Origin: an uncultured Alphaproteobacteria bacterium
Lineage (GTDB): Bacteria > Pseudomonadota > Alphaproteobacteria > Caulobacterales > Hyphomonadaceae
Reading direction: 5' to 3'
Assembly (NCBI GenBank): GCA_903831255.1
Contig: CAIKWZ010000009.1
Coordinates: forward strand, 62,001-126,000
Length of the DNA: 64,000 nucleotides
Within the stretch, counting starts at the first letter, position 1. The number at the start of each line of letters is the position of its first letter. The notes under the pieces were generated by a model, which was not told where the DNA came from, did no database searches, and worked only from the letters and a program-made list of their open reading frames with translations. The translations under genes and the position numbers were made by a program. Shown piece after piece: positions 25,980 through 34,138 of this stretch.

Positions 25980-26537
25980 ATGCGTCAGGGAACCATTTCT
26001 ATCGCGCTTGCGTGTGCGGTTCTGGCGGCGGCCTGCGAACCTGCGCCGCTCGACAAGCCCATCGCCCGAAGCGAGGCTCTTCAGGCCCCGTCCAGAGGAC
26101 TTGGATCTCCTGACGATCTGCCGCTTCCGCTCGCCGTCAGTCTCAATGAGACTATGGTGGCGCTGGTGGATTTTGCGGCGGATGGGGTCTGGAGGCCCGC
26201 AGCCTCCGAGACGCCGCTTACAGACACGCAATGGGCGCTTATCGACCAGAACGCGGTCAATCTCATCGCCGCTGCGAGCCTGATCACAATGAAGGGGCAG
26301 GGCGTCAATGACGAGGTCTGGATCGTCAATCCCGACTGGCGGCGCTGGTCTCTTGAGATGCAGGCGACGGCCGCACAGGTTCGCTCAGCCGTCACGGCCA
26401 GGGATCAGGAGCGTCTGCGCCTTGCGGGCGATCGCCTCGTGGAGATCTGCCAGACCTGCCATCAGGCCTTCAAGCCGGGACTGCCGTCCATGGGCGTCAC
26501 GCGTTTCCCGGTCTATCCCAAGCCGTCAACCAACTGA
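25980..26537 (+). CDS. Lipoprotein with a single haem-c site (cytochrome c'-like)
   Basis: 185 residues from ATG 25980, behind GGGAGGGCG. The lipobox is AAAC at residues 17-20 (Cys20). The body is predicted mostly helical, and a CQTCH haem-c motif lies near residues 162-166, close to the C-terminus, as in class II cytochromes c (four-helix bundle). No Met ligand motif follows, consistent with a His or open sixth position. A membrane-tethered periplasmic redox or gas-binding protein is likely; the partner is unknown. Confidence 0.72.
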   Translation: MRQGTISIALACAVLAAACEPAPLDKPIARSEALQAPSRGLGSPDDLPLPLAVSLNETMVALVDFAADGVWRPAASETPLTDTQWALIDQNAVNLIAAASLITMKGQGVNDEVWIVNPDWRRWSLEMQATAAQVRSAVTARDQERLRLAGDRLVEICQTCHQAFKPGLPSMGVTRFPVYPKPSTN

Positions 26538-26625
26538 GACGCTCGGGGCTTTTCGTCCCTGCGGCTTTATGGTCTGAGGAGGCGAGCGCGCGAATCCTCC
26601 GCGTTCGCATCCTGCGGATCGTCCC

Positions 26626-27324
26626 ATGTCCGACATCGCCAAGCGTAACGCCGCCGTCGCCGCCCTGGAGCATGTGAGGCCGGGAATGATCCTGGGTCTT
26701 GGCACGGGCTCGACGGCCGCCATCTTCGTGCGGCTGCTGGCGGAGCGTGTGGCGGCGGGACTGGATGTCAGGGGCGTGCCGACCTCTGAGGCGACTCACT
26801 CTCTGGCGCAGGAGCTCGGGGTCGTCTGCCTCAGTCCGGACGAGGCGTTCCGGATCGACCTCACCGTGGACGGCGCTGACGAGTTCGATCCCGAGCTGCG
26901 TCTGGTCAAGGGAGGCGGGGCGGCCCTGCTTCGCGAGAAGATCATCGCCGAAGCCTCAGATCGGATGATCGTCATTACAGACGCCGGAAAGGAAGTGGCT
27001 CGTCTCGGACGCTTTGCGCTTCCCATCGAGATCAATCCTTTCGGCGCCGAGCTGACCCGTCGACGCATTCACGCCCTCATCGGGTCGGTGGGCCTTGCCG
27101 AGGCCCAGAGCGCCTGGCGGCTGACAGGTCAGGGCGAGCGGCTGACCACCGACGGGGGGCATTATATTCTCGATCTGTCGTGCGGGGTCATTCCCGACCC
27201 GGACGGGCTGGCGGTTGTGCTGGATCGGGTTCCGGGCGTCGTTGAGCACGGGCTGTTTATCGGCCTCGCCGATCTTGTCATCGTCGGAGAGATCGCCGGC
27301 GCCCGGACGCTGGCCCGGGTCTGA
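26626..27324 (+). CDS. rpiA: Ribose-5-phosphate isomerase A
   Basis: 232 residues. The family's sugar-phosphate loop GLGTGSTAAIF is near residues 24-34, the catalytic DGADEFDPELRLVKGGGAAL block near 85-104, and GRFALPIEINPFG near 128. It interconverts ribose-5-phosphate and ribulose-5-phosphate in the non-oxidative pentose phosphate pathway. The next gene downstream is unrelated, so it is probably monocistronic. Confidence 0.95.
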   Translation: MSDIAKRNAAVAALEHVRPGMILGLGTGSTAAIFVRLLAERVAAGLDVRGVPTSEATHSLAQELGVVCLSPDEAFRIDLTVDGADEFDPELRLVKGGGAALLREKIIAEASDRMIVITDAGKEVARLGRFALPIEINPFGAELTRRRIHALIGSVGLAEAQSAWRLTGQGERLTTDGGHYILDLSCGVIPDPDGLAVVLDRVPGVVEHGLFIGLADLVIVGEIAGARTLARV

Positions 27325-27453
27325 GCCCGTTCACGCTCCCGGCATCGTCCCTCTGACGGCGCCCTTCGGGCTTGCCCGGCCGCGCCGGGATGATAGCTTC
27401 CCGTGGTCAGAAGCCTGATCGCCAGGTTTCGGTCTTCAAGGGGTTATTCAGAC

Positions 27454-27825
27454 ATGCGCATGTGGATGGGTCTAACGGCTTCGGGCGCCTTGCTGGCTGC
27501 GCTTGCCGGGGCGGCGCTTGCCGCGCCTCCGGGCGTGACCACGAAGGACGGCGCCTTCATCGCTCCGGATGGAAAGCCGCTCTATACGTTCGCTCGCGAC
27601 GTCGAGCCTGGCAAATCGGTCTGCAATGGCGGATGCGCCACCGCCTGGCCGCCGCTGGCCGCCGCCGCCGACGCCAAGGCTGACGGCGACTGGACCGTGG
27701 TGACGCGCGATGATGGGGCCAAGATGTGGGCCTATAAGGGCAAGCCTCTCTACACGTTCGCCCGCGACACGGCCGGGCAGCCGGCGACCGGGGTCAGCGC
27801 CGCCTGGCCGCTGGCGACGCAGTAA
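27454..27825 (+). CDS. Secreted repeat protein (PF03640/COG4315-like)
   Basis: 123 residues from ATG 27454 (ATG 27460 also possible). Signal peptide with cleavage near residue 24 (ALA/A). Two copies of the family repeat are visible: DGKPLYTFARDVEPGKSVC near 41, and GKPLYTFARDTAGQP near 100. The first carries the CNGGCATAWPPL segment with a Cys pair. The family is periplasmic or surface-bound with unknown biochemical role. A hairpin terminator follows. The open frame extends upstream, but the signal peptide decides the start. Confidence 0.82.
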   Translation: MRMWMGLTASGALLAALAGAALAAPPGVTTKDGAFIAPDGKPLYTFARDVEPGKSVCNGGCATAWPPLAAAADAKADGDWTVVTRDDGAKMWAYKGKPLYTFARDTAGQPATGVSAAWPLATQ

Positions 27826-27872
27826 CCGTCTGCGACCGACTGACGTCGGTCGATACAGTCGATAAGACAGAT

Positions 27873-27900
27873 CGGGCGGGCGCCTTGCGGCGTCCGCCCG
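27873..27900 (+). terminator. Hairpin terminator after secreted repeat protein
   Basis: A 12-bp stem with one G-T pair (27873-27884 with 27889-27900) and TTGC loop, followed by TCATCTTG. The T-run is weak. Confidence 0.55.
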
Positions 27901-27954
27901 TCATCTTGATCCGGTCCTCTCAAGCTCGCGGGGGTCGGACGTTCGGGAGGCGGC

Positions 27955-29337
27955 ATGACCTTCGATTTCGATCTTTTCACAATCGGCGCCGGATCAGGAG
28001 GCGTCAGAGCCTCGCGGCTCGCGGCATCGACGGGCGCCCGGGTCGCGGTCGCTGAGGAGAGCCGGGCGGGCGGGACCTGCGTGGTGCGCGGGTGCATCCC
28101 CAAGAAGTACATGGTCTACGCCAGCGAGTTCGGACGCTCGATCGACCATCTCGGCGCCTATGGCTGGAGGGTCGGACCTGCGCATTATGATCACCGGTCG
28201 TTTCTGACAGCGATGCATCAGGAGATCGACCGCCTGTCGGGCATTTACGCGCGCAATCTTCGTCAGTCAGGCGCCGAGCTGTTTGAGGAGCGCGCGGTTC
28301 TTGAGGGGCCTAACCAGGTCAGGCTTGTGCAGTCGGGACGAACCTTTTCGGCTCGTCGTATCCTGATCGCTGCCGGAGGACGCCCGTCCTGGCCGGACGG
28401 GGTGGGCGGGCGCGAACATGTCCTGACCTCCGATGAGATGTTTCATCTTCATCCCCTGCCCGAAAGACTGGTCATTTTCGGGGGCGGCTACATCGGCGTT
28501 GAGTTCGCTGGCATCATGAGCGGGTTCGGGGTTGAGACCACTCTGGTGTGCCGCAGCGAGCGCGTGCTCAGGGGATTTGACGAGGATGTGCGGGCTCACG
28601 TTCACGATGAGCTCGCACGAAAGGGCGTTCGTGTGCTCACGGGGGTTTTTGCTGACCGCATCGAACGTCGCGACGATGAGCGGCTGGCCCATCTCACCGA
28701 CGGTCGCGTTCTGGTCTGCGACCAGGTGCTGATGGCGGCCGGACGAGAGCCCTACACCCACGGTCTCGGTCTCGAGACCGCTGGCGTCGCTCTGGACCGG
28801 CACGGGGCGGTTGTCGTGGATGCCTACTCCCGCACCAATGTGGAGAGCGTGTTCGCCGTCGGGGACGTCACCAACCGGGTCAATCTGACCCCGGTCGCCA
28901 TCCGCGAAGGACAGGCCTTTGCGTGGAGCGAGTTCATGAACCGTCCGACCGTCTTTGACCACGAGCTTATACCTCACGCCGTGTTCGCTCAGCCGCCCGT
29001 GGGCGTGGTGGGTTTGTCGGAGGAGGAGGCTCGCAGGCTTCACGGCGAGATTGATATCTACAAGACCCGCTTTCGTCCCATGAAGGACATGCTGACGGGG
29101 GATGAGGAACGCGTCCTGATGAAGATCGTCGTTCGTCAGCATGACGACCGAGTGCTCGGGGTTCACATCGTTGGTCCGGATGCGCCCGAAATCATCCAGG
29201 CCGTGGCGATCGCGGTCAAAATGGGGGCGAGCAAGGCGGATTTCGACCGGACCTGCGCCCTGCACCCCTCGATTGCCGAGGAGCTGGTGACGATGAAGGA
29301 TAAATGGTCTCCCCCAAAAGCCGCTTCAGCTGTATGA
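27955..29337 (+). CDS. gor: Glutathione-disulfide reductase
   Basis: 460 residues, a class I pyridine-nucleotide disulfide oxidoreductase. FAD motif GAGSGGVRAS at 11-20, redox-active CVVRGC at 42-47 with following IPKK (the alphaproteobacterial GR pattern), NAD(P) motif GGGYIGVEFAG near 176 and C-terminal HPSIAEE with the active-site His. Arg residues in the second nucleotide domain (CRSERVLRGFD) favour NADPH. It keeps glutathione reduced in the cytosol. A small membrane protein follows 7 nt later. Confidence 0.93.
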   Translation: MTFDFDLFTIGAGSGGVRASRLAASTGARVAVAEESRAGGTCVVRGCIPKKYMVYASEFGRSIDHLGAYGWRVGPAHYDHRSFLTAMHQEIDRLSGIYARNLRQSGAELFEERAVLEGPNQVRLVQSGRTFSARRILIAAGGRPSWPDGVGGREHVLTSDEMFHLHPLPERLVIFGGGYIGVEFAGIMSGFGVETTLVCRSERVLRGFDEDVRAHVHDELARKGVRVLTGVFADRIERRDDERLAHLTDGRVLVCDQVLMAAGREPYTHGLGLETAGVALDRHGAVVVDAYSRTNVESVFAVGDVTNRVNLTPVAIREGQAFAWSEFMNRPTVFDHELIPHAVFAQPPVGVVGLSEEEARRLHGEIDIYKTRFRPMKDMLTGDEERVLMKIVVRQHDDRVLGVHIVGPDAPEIIQAVAIAVKMGASKADFDRTCALHPSIAEELVTMKDKWSPPKAASAV

Positions 29338-29344
29338 TGATCCG

Positions 29345-29605
29345 ATGCATCACACGTGGAAGTACTTCGATTTTCTGATCGTGATCGCCGGTCTCGCCGT
29401 GGCTGGGCTGGTCTGGTTCATTCCGAACTTCACCGAGTCCAAGGAATACAAGGACCTTGTGGGAACGATGAATGAGCGTCGCGAGCGGCGTCTGGCTATC
29501 GAGGCGGAGGCTGAGAGGGTTCGCCTTGAGCGGGAGGAGCTCGGCATCGTCTATTTCGGCCCCCCCGCCGAGCCGGGCGGTCCTCCGACCATCCTTCCCC
29601 CGTGA
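29345..29605 (+). CDS. Small single-pass membrane protein downstream of gor
   Basis: 86 residues with one hydrophobic segment at about 9-27 (FLIVIAGLAVAGLVWFI), then a strongly charged helix (about 32-68, likely coiled coil) and a Pro-rich tail ending PPTILPP. The ATG lies 7 nt after the gor stop, so it is probably in the same operon. No family recognised. The membrane anchor plus coiled coil suggests a small inner-membrane protein with a cytoplasmic or periplasmic helical tail. Confidence 0.58.
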   Translation: MHHTWKYFDFLIVIAGLAVAGLVWFIPNFTESKEYKDLVGTMNERRERRLAIEAEAERVRLEREELGIVYFGPPAEPGGPPTILPP

Positions 29606-29647
29606 GCGGGACGTCCGGCACCGTATACGGCGCCGGAGATCTCCTGG

Positions 29648-31408
29648 TCAGGCCTCGAAAACCTGTTTCAGGTCCCGCTTCATGATCTTGCCGTTGGCGT
29701 TGCGGGGCAGGGTCTCGGGCAGGAAGGCGATGCGGACCGGCACCTTGAATGCTGCGAGCCTCTGAGCGACCCACTGACGAAGCTCCGCCTCGTCGGCGAC
29801 GCGGCCCGGTTTGAGGTGAACGACCGCTGCAGGCTCCTCTCCGAGGGTCTTGTGCGGCAGACCAATCACAGCCGCGTCCATGATGGCCGGATGCTCATAA
29901 AGGGCGTTTTCGACCTCGACGCAGTAGATGTTCTCGCCCCCCCGGATCAGCATGTCTTTGGCGCGGTCGACGATATAGACGAAACCGTCCTCGTCCGTTT
30001 TGGCCAGATCTCCGGTCTTCACCCAGCCTTCGGTGAAGGTCTCTGCGGTCGGGCCGGGCTTGTTCCAGTATCCGCGGACAACGATCGGTCCCCGGTACCA
30101 GAGCTCTCCGACCTCTCCGGGCTCCAGCGCCCGTCCTGAGGGATCCGCGATCCTGACCTCGCCGGTCGCCGCGGGAACCCCGCAGCTGGAGGGGCGAAGG
30201 ACATAGTCCTCAGCGAAATTGGAGATCGCGGTCGCGCTGGTCTCGGTCATGCCCCACCCCTGGCCAGGAGAGGCCTTCGGGAAGCATTCACGGATACGTC
30301 GCACCAGCTCCGGGGCCGACGGCGCCCCGCCATAGGAGACGGTCTCAACGCTCGAGAGATCGAATTCATGAAAGCGCGGATGTTCGATCACCTGCCAGGC
30401 GATGGTCGGCACGCCGCCGAAATGAGTGACCTTCTCGCGTTCCATCAGGCTGAGAGCCTGGTCTGGATCCCAGCGACGCTGGAAGACCAGCTTGAAGCCC
30501 TGGATCATCCCCGGGACGAGGATGGCGAAGCATCCTGTCGCGTGGAAAAGCGGAACCGAGACCAGAAACACTTTCTGCGGCGCGTTCGGATCGGGGGCCG
30601 GCGGGGTTTCTCCACGACGAAGGAAGGCCCGGACCTGGGCCGAGGAGGAGTTTATGAAGTTGGAGATGATGTTGCGGTGACTGATGATTGCGCCTTTGGG
30701 GCGCCCGGTGGTGCCGGATGTGTAGAAGATGGTGACATCGTCATCCGGGGCCAGAGGCGTTGTCGGGGCGGCGGGAGGCGAAATTCCTCCCCACTCCGAG
30801 CTCGGCCCGATGACATCTTCCAGTCTGGCGGTGCGGGGGTCAGCGATATCCTCCGTTGAGCGGCATACAAATACGCGCGTCACTTCCGGGCAGGCGTCCA
30901 GATGTTCCCGGATCCGCTCCCAGCGCTCCGCGTCGGCGATCACGATGCGAGCGCCGGAATCCTGGAGGCCGTATTCGAGCTCAGGGCCGGTCCACCAGGC
31001 GTTCAGCGGGGTCACGATCGCTCCGATCAGCACCGCCGCCCAGAACGAGACCGACCATTCCGGAACGTTTCGCATGATGACGGCGACGCGGTCGCCCTTC
31101 TTTACGCCTTCCGCCGTCAGGCGCGCCGCCAGCTGTAGGGTCGCCCGTTTGTGGGCGTCAAAGGTCACGCGTTCGCCTTCATAGACCATGTAGGTCTTCT
31201 GTGGGTGCGCATCGCCGACCGCGAAGATTTCCCGCAGCGAGGGCGGCGCGTTTTTCCAGATCCGCATCGGCACGCCGTTCACCACGCCCTCGCCAATCTC
31301 GAAGAGAGGATTGGCTGATCCCATGAGCCGGTGGGCTTCTGCGATCGACATCACCGGAAACCCCGGGGGGATGGCGGCCTGTTCGGCCGAACCTGATTCG
31401 CTAGCCAT
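29648..31408 (-). CDS. Acyl-CoA synthetase, AMP-forming (fatty-acid-CoA ligase-like)
   Basis: 586 residues from ATG 31408, behind CGAGGGAG. ANL-superfamily motifs: YTSGTTGRPKG (229-239, ATP loop), GWGMTETSA near 378, the TGDLAKTDEDGFVYIVDR hinge near 474 and the catalytic Lys574 in NANGKIMKRD. It activates a carboxylic acid to acyl-AMP then acyl-CoA. An N-terminal extension of about 50 residues is typical of class I adenylate-forming ligases used in lipid or aromatic-acid catabolism. The acid cannot be told from sequence. It is divergent from the parA-like gene. Confidence 0.87.
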   Translation of the reverse strand: MASESGSAEQAAIPPGFPVMSIAEAHRLMGSANPLFEIGEGVVNGVPMRIWKNAPPSLREIFAVGDAHPQKTYMVYEGERVTFDAHKRATLQLAARLTAEGVKKGDRVAVIMRNVPEWSVSFWAAVLIGAIVTPLNAWWTGPELEYGLQDSGARIVIADAERWERIREHLDACPEVTRVFVCRSTEDIADPRTARLEDVIGPSSEWGGISPPAAPTTPLAPDDDVTIFYTSGTTGRPKGAIISHRNIISNFINSSSAQVRAFLRRGETPPAPDPNAPQKVFLVSVPLFHATGCFAILVPGMIQGFKLVFQRRWDPDQALSLMEREKVTHFGGVPTIAWQVIEHPRFHEFDLSSVETVSYGGAPSAPELVRRIRECFPKASPGQGWGMTETSATAISNFAEDYVLRPSSCGVPAATGEVRIADPSGRALEPGEVGELWYRGPIVVRGYWNKPGPTAETFTEGWVKTGDLAKTDEDGFVYIVDRAKDMLIRGGENIYCVEVENALYEHPAIMDAAVIGLPHKTLGEEPAAVVHLKPGRVADEAELRQWVAQRLAAFKVPVRIAFLPETLPRNANGKIMKRDLKQVFEA

Positions 31409-31468
31409 GTCTGTCTCCCTCGATCCGCCTCTGACGGGCGTGCGTCCGGGCTTTGCGGACGCGAGGTC

Positions 31469-31499
31469 ACTATACACCGACAGGCGCCGTCTTAGGCAA
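31469..31499 (-). promoter_or_regulatory. Possible promoter for acyl-CoA synthetase
   Basis: Minus strand TTGCCT (31494-31499) and TATAGT (31469-31474) with a long 19-nt spacer and a TG directly before the -10. The good -10 is the main support. Confidence 0.4.
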
Positions 31500-31666
31500 G
31501 CAAACCCGCGGGCATTTCGGCTGCACGGACCGGTTTTCGGCGTTTAAACCCCGGGGGAGCGAGCGCAGTCCGCAGAGGTTGCTCCTTGACCTCCGGGACG
31601 AACCGGGGAACGTGTCGATCGCGGATCCGCCGGTTGGCGGGTCGGGAGGGTGAACGGAGCGCGTCA

Positions 31667-32524
31667 GTGTCGCCACGCACGGTTTCCGTCGTGAATATGA
31701 AGGGTGGAGTGGGCAAGTCGACCACTGTCGCCTGCCTGGCCGAGACGCTGGCCGCCGAAGGCGGTCTGCGCGTGCTGGTGATCGATCTTGATCCGCAGTC
31801 GAACGTTTCAATGATGCTCGCCGGCCAGGACCGGTGGATCGAGCTCAGAAACGGGCGACGGACGATCGATGACTATTTCGATCAGTATGTTTACGGCGGA
31901 GAACCCCGCTTCTTCAGGGAGTTTATCGCCCCCGGGGTGAGCGATATCGCCGGCGAGCTGACGCTGGATCTTCTCATCTCGACGCCGGAGTTCCGTAATA
32001 TCGAGCGCCACGCCATGGAGAAGTGGATCCGGCAGGGCTTTGACATGCAGCAGCTCGCCCAGCGTTTTTCGCGCCTGACCCATTCAGCGATCGAGAGCGT
32101 GGCGGACAGTTACGATCTGGTCCTCTTCGACTGTCCCCCCGGCATGTCCATGTTCGCGGAGGCGGCGATCGGACTGTCCGAGTTTATCGTTATTCCGACG
32201 ATCCCCGATTATGTGTCTCGTCTCGGCATCTTCGCGTTTCGCAAGCGGGCCATCCGCGCGATGGAGCAGCGACGATTTACCGAGGACCGTATCTGGACGC
32301 TCATCACCAAGTTTGAGGCGGCCAGCTCCCTCCATGTCAGCGAGGCGGCGCTCCTCAAGGATCAGTTCAACGTTTTTGAAACCGTCATCCCCCAAACCGA
32401 GCATATCGCGCGCGCCGCCGAGTGGTCGGATGTCAAGCGTTCGATCGACCGCAAATACGCCGGCGCGGCTCCCGTGATCCGACGGCTCGCGGCGGAGTTC
32501 CGGGAGAGAGTGGGGCTCATATGA
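31667..32524 (+). CDS. ParA/MinD-family P-loop ATPase
   Basis: 285 residues from GTG 31667, with GGAG 7 nt upstream; frames extending further lack a start with a ribosome site. Deviant Walker A KGGVGKST at 12-19 with signature Lys, ATP-binding DLDPQSNVS near 45, and Walker B LVLFDCPPG near 155. The central insertion is larger than in plasmid ParA proteins. No ParB-type gene or parS-like repeats are visible, so chromosome partition is unlikely. The gene overlaps a 122-residue partner by ATGA. ParA-like ATPases of this kind often position cargo such as chemoreceptors, granules or carboxysomes; which cargo is unknown. Confidence 0.85.
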   Translation: MSPRTVSVVNMKGGVGKSTTVACLAETLAAEGGLRVLVIDLDPQSNVSMMLAGQDRWIELRNGRRTIDDYFDQYVYGGEPRFFREFIAPGVSDIAGELTLDLLISTPEFRNIERHAMEKWIRQGFDMQQLAQRFSRLTHSAIESVADSYDLVLFDCPPGMSMFAEAAIGLSEFIVIPTIPDYVSRLGIFAFRKRAIRAMEQRRFTEDRIWTLITKFEAASSLHVSEAALLKDQFNVFETVIPQTEHIARAAEWSDVKRSIDRKYAGAAPVIRRLAAEFRERVGLI

Positions 32525-32889
32525 TGGACCGGACGCTGTCCTCGCTGTTCAAAGTGATCGAAGACGAAGCCGGGACGAACGCCGCGTTCGCAGCCCGGCT
32601 TGAGGCGTCTTTATCCCGGTTCGCGGAAGACCATGTTCAGAAGCGGCGCGCGGAGGATCGTGTCGGAAGCTTCCATCCGCTGATCGATTATCGAAAATCA
32701 GCGCCCGCGGACTTTGCCGCCCGCCTTGACGGGTTCAGCCCGGTTGAACTCCGTCTGATTATCGAGCGTCATCATCTGGATCCTTCTGCGACCCTTAAGT
32801 CCCGGTCCTCCAAAAAGGCGCTTGCAGAATTCATTCTGACCGCGGCCAGGGCCCGGGCGGAGCGCGATGCAAGGCTGTTTGAGTATTGA
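32521..32889 (+). CDS. Unknown protein translationally coupled to ParA-like ATPase
   Basis: 122 residues, soluble, highly charged and helical. The start ATG overlaps the ParA-like stop by 4 nt. The N-terminal 45 residues look like an amphipathic helix pair. The C-terminal part, DGFSPVELRLIIERHHLDP near 68 then SSKKALAEFILTAARARAE near 96, resembles small helix-extended-helix folds that bind nucleic acid or protein (inference). Coupling implies a stoichiometric partner, such as an adaptor or ATPase-activating factor. I do not recognise the family. Confidence 0.75.
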   Translation: MMDRTLSSLFKVIEDEAGTNAAFAARLEASLSRFAEDHVQKRRAEDRVGSFHPLIDYRKSAPADFAARLDGFSPVELRLIIERHHLDPSATLKSRSSKKALAEFILTAARARAERDARLFEY

Positions 32890-32981
32890 CGGGTCGCGCT
32901 CCTGTTGCTGAGGCCGCATCCACAGGTCTTCGCCGTTGCGCTTCGAGGATGCTGCCGAGCTTGGAAAAGGACGTTCAGATC

Positions 32982-33824
32982 ATGATGCTCTTCAGACTGT
33001 CATTGATGTCCTTCTTACTTCTGGCGGCCGCCTGTGAGATTTCGCCTGCACCCGCACGCGATCCGGCCGCCGCTCCCGTCGAAGGCGCCGCCGTTTCGCT
33101 CAGAGGGTTCCTCACTCCCGCCACCACCCCGGACGCCAGCGCCATCATTCCTCCCGCACCGACCAGGGGCGGGGCGCGGGACGCGGCGGACAGGGACACG
33201 TTCGAGGCCACCCGCTCTCTGGTTGACACGCCGCGTTGGGCGATGGCGGCCTCCGACGACAGCTATCGTCCGGCGGATGTGCTGGGTAATTACGCCTGTT
33301 CGCTGGGCGTGTCGCTCACGCCGCAGTCGGCGCCTGTACTCTCGGCGGTTCTCACCCGGGCGGCGATCGATTCCGGAGCGGCGGCGGTGACTGCGAAGGA
33401 GGTCTATAAGCGTCCGCGTCCCTATCTGGAGACCGAGGCGCGGATCTGCATATCGCGGAGCGCGGGACTTGATCGCAGTTATGATTATCCCTCCGGGCAC
33501 GCCTCTCTGGGCTGGATTCAGGGGCTGATCCTTGCTCAGCTCGCGCCTGAGCGCTCTACCGGCGTGATGGCTCGTGCGCGGGCCTATGGCGAGAGCCGTC
33601 TGGTTTGCGGGGTCCACAACGCCAGCGCTGTTGAAGCCGGGTGGACCAATGCTTCGGCGGTTTTCGCCGCCCTTCAGACTTCGGGCGAGTTCCGCGACAT
33701 GATGGCGAAAGCGAAAGCCGAGCTGGACGCAGCCGAGCTCTCCGGTCCGAGGCCTGACCCTCTGGCGTGCGCAAAAGAGGCCGAACTCGTGCGGGCGCGT
33801 TCCTTCACACGTGATGGCGGTTGA
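32982..33824 (+). CDS. PAP2/class A acid phosphatase-like lipoprotein lacking the usual Asp
   Basis: 280 residues from ATG 32982. Lipobox LLAAAC (Cys18). The class A nonspecific acid phosphatase signature is present in order: Lys139-x6-Arg146-Pro147, PSGH at 170-173, and SR at 205-206 with His212 five residues on. The motif normally ends in Asp four residues after that His; here it is Ala216 (HNASA where PhoN-type enzymes have HWQSD). The Asp orients the nucleophilic His, so activity may be reduced, altered, or helped by another acid. The body is otherwise complete. It is 92 nt after the ParA-linked gene; co-transcription is possible. Confidence 0.82.
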   Translation: MMLFRLSLMSFLLLAAACEISPAPARDPAAAPVEGAAVSLRGFLTPATTPDASAIIPPAPTRGGARDAADRDTFEATRSLVDTPRWAMAASDDSYRPADVLGNYACSLGVSLTPQSAPVLSAVLTRAAIDSGAAAVTAKEVYKRPRPYLETEARICISRSAGLDRSYDYPSGHASLGWIQGLILAQLAPERSTGVMARARAYGESRLVCGVHNASAVEAGWTNASAVFAALQTSGEFRDMMAKAKAELDAAELSGPRPDPLACAKEAELVRARSFTRDGG

Positions 33825-34138
33825 GCGCTGAGGGGCCCCATGACGATCCTCGTGCGAGGGTGAAAAGATGCGGCGGTCGAGGTGCGAAGGCAGGATCTTC
33901 TCCGGAAATCCCAAAAATCACTGTCGGGGCGCAATAGTTGACCTTTCCCCCGCGTCCGGGTAGATCCGCTGTCATGTTCAGGACCTTTTCCAAGTTTACG
34001 TGGAAAACCATTACGCCCGGGGGGCGGATGGCCTGGACGCCTGCGAGAGCCGGCTAGAGAGCCACCCAAAGCCCCGCCGGCAACGGACGGGGCTGGCGAC
34101 AGCAAGCTCCGTCTCCGCCGACCAGAGGAGACGAAAAC
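33825..34138. other. 314-bp region and leader upstream of asd
   Basis: No gene seen. It holds the promoter-like pair described separately, a leader of about 160 nt, an inverted repeat AGCCCCG/CGGGGCT at 34070-34076 and 34088-34094 without a T-run, and the AGGAG ribosome site of asd. Confidence 0.45.
33939..33967 (+). promoter_or_regulatory. Likely sigma70 promoter of asd
   Basis: TTGACC and TAGATC separated by 17 nt, about 170 nt upstream of the asd GTG start. The spacing is ideal and both hexamers match four to five consensus positions. Confidence 0.55.

Noticed and set aside
31586-31666. Longer N-terminus for the ParA-like ATPase
   Set aside because: The extra 27 residues are Arg-rich, unlike the family, and GGAG stands 7 nt before the GTG at 31667.
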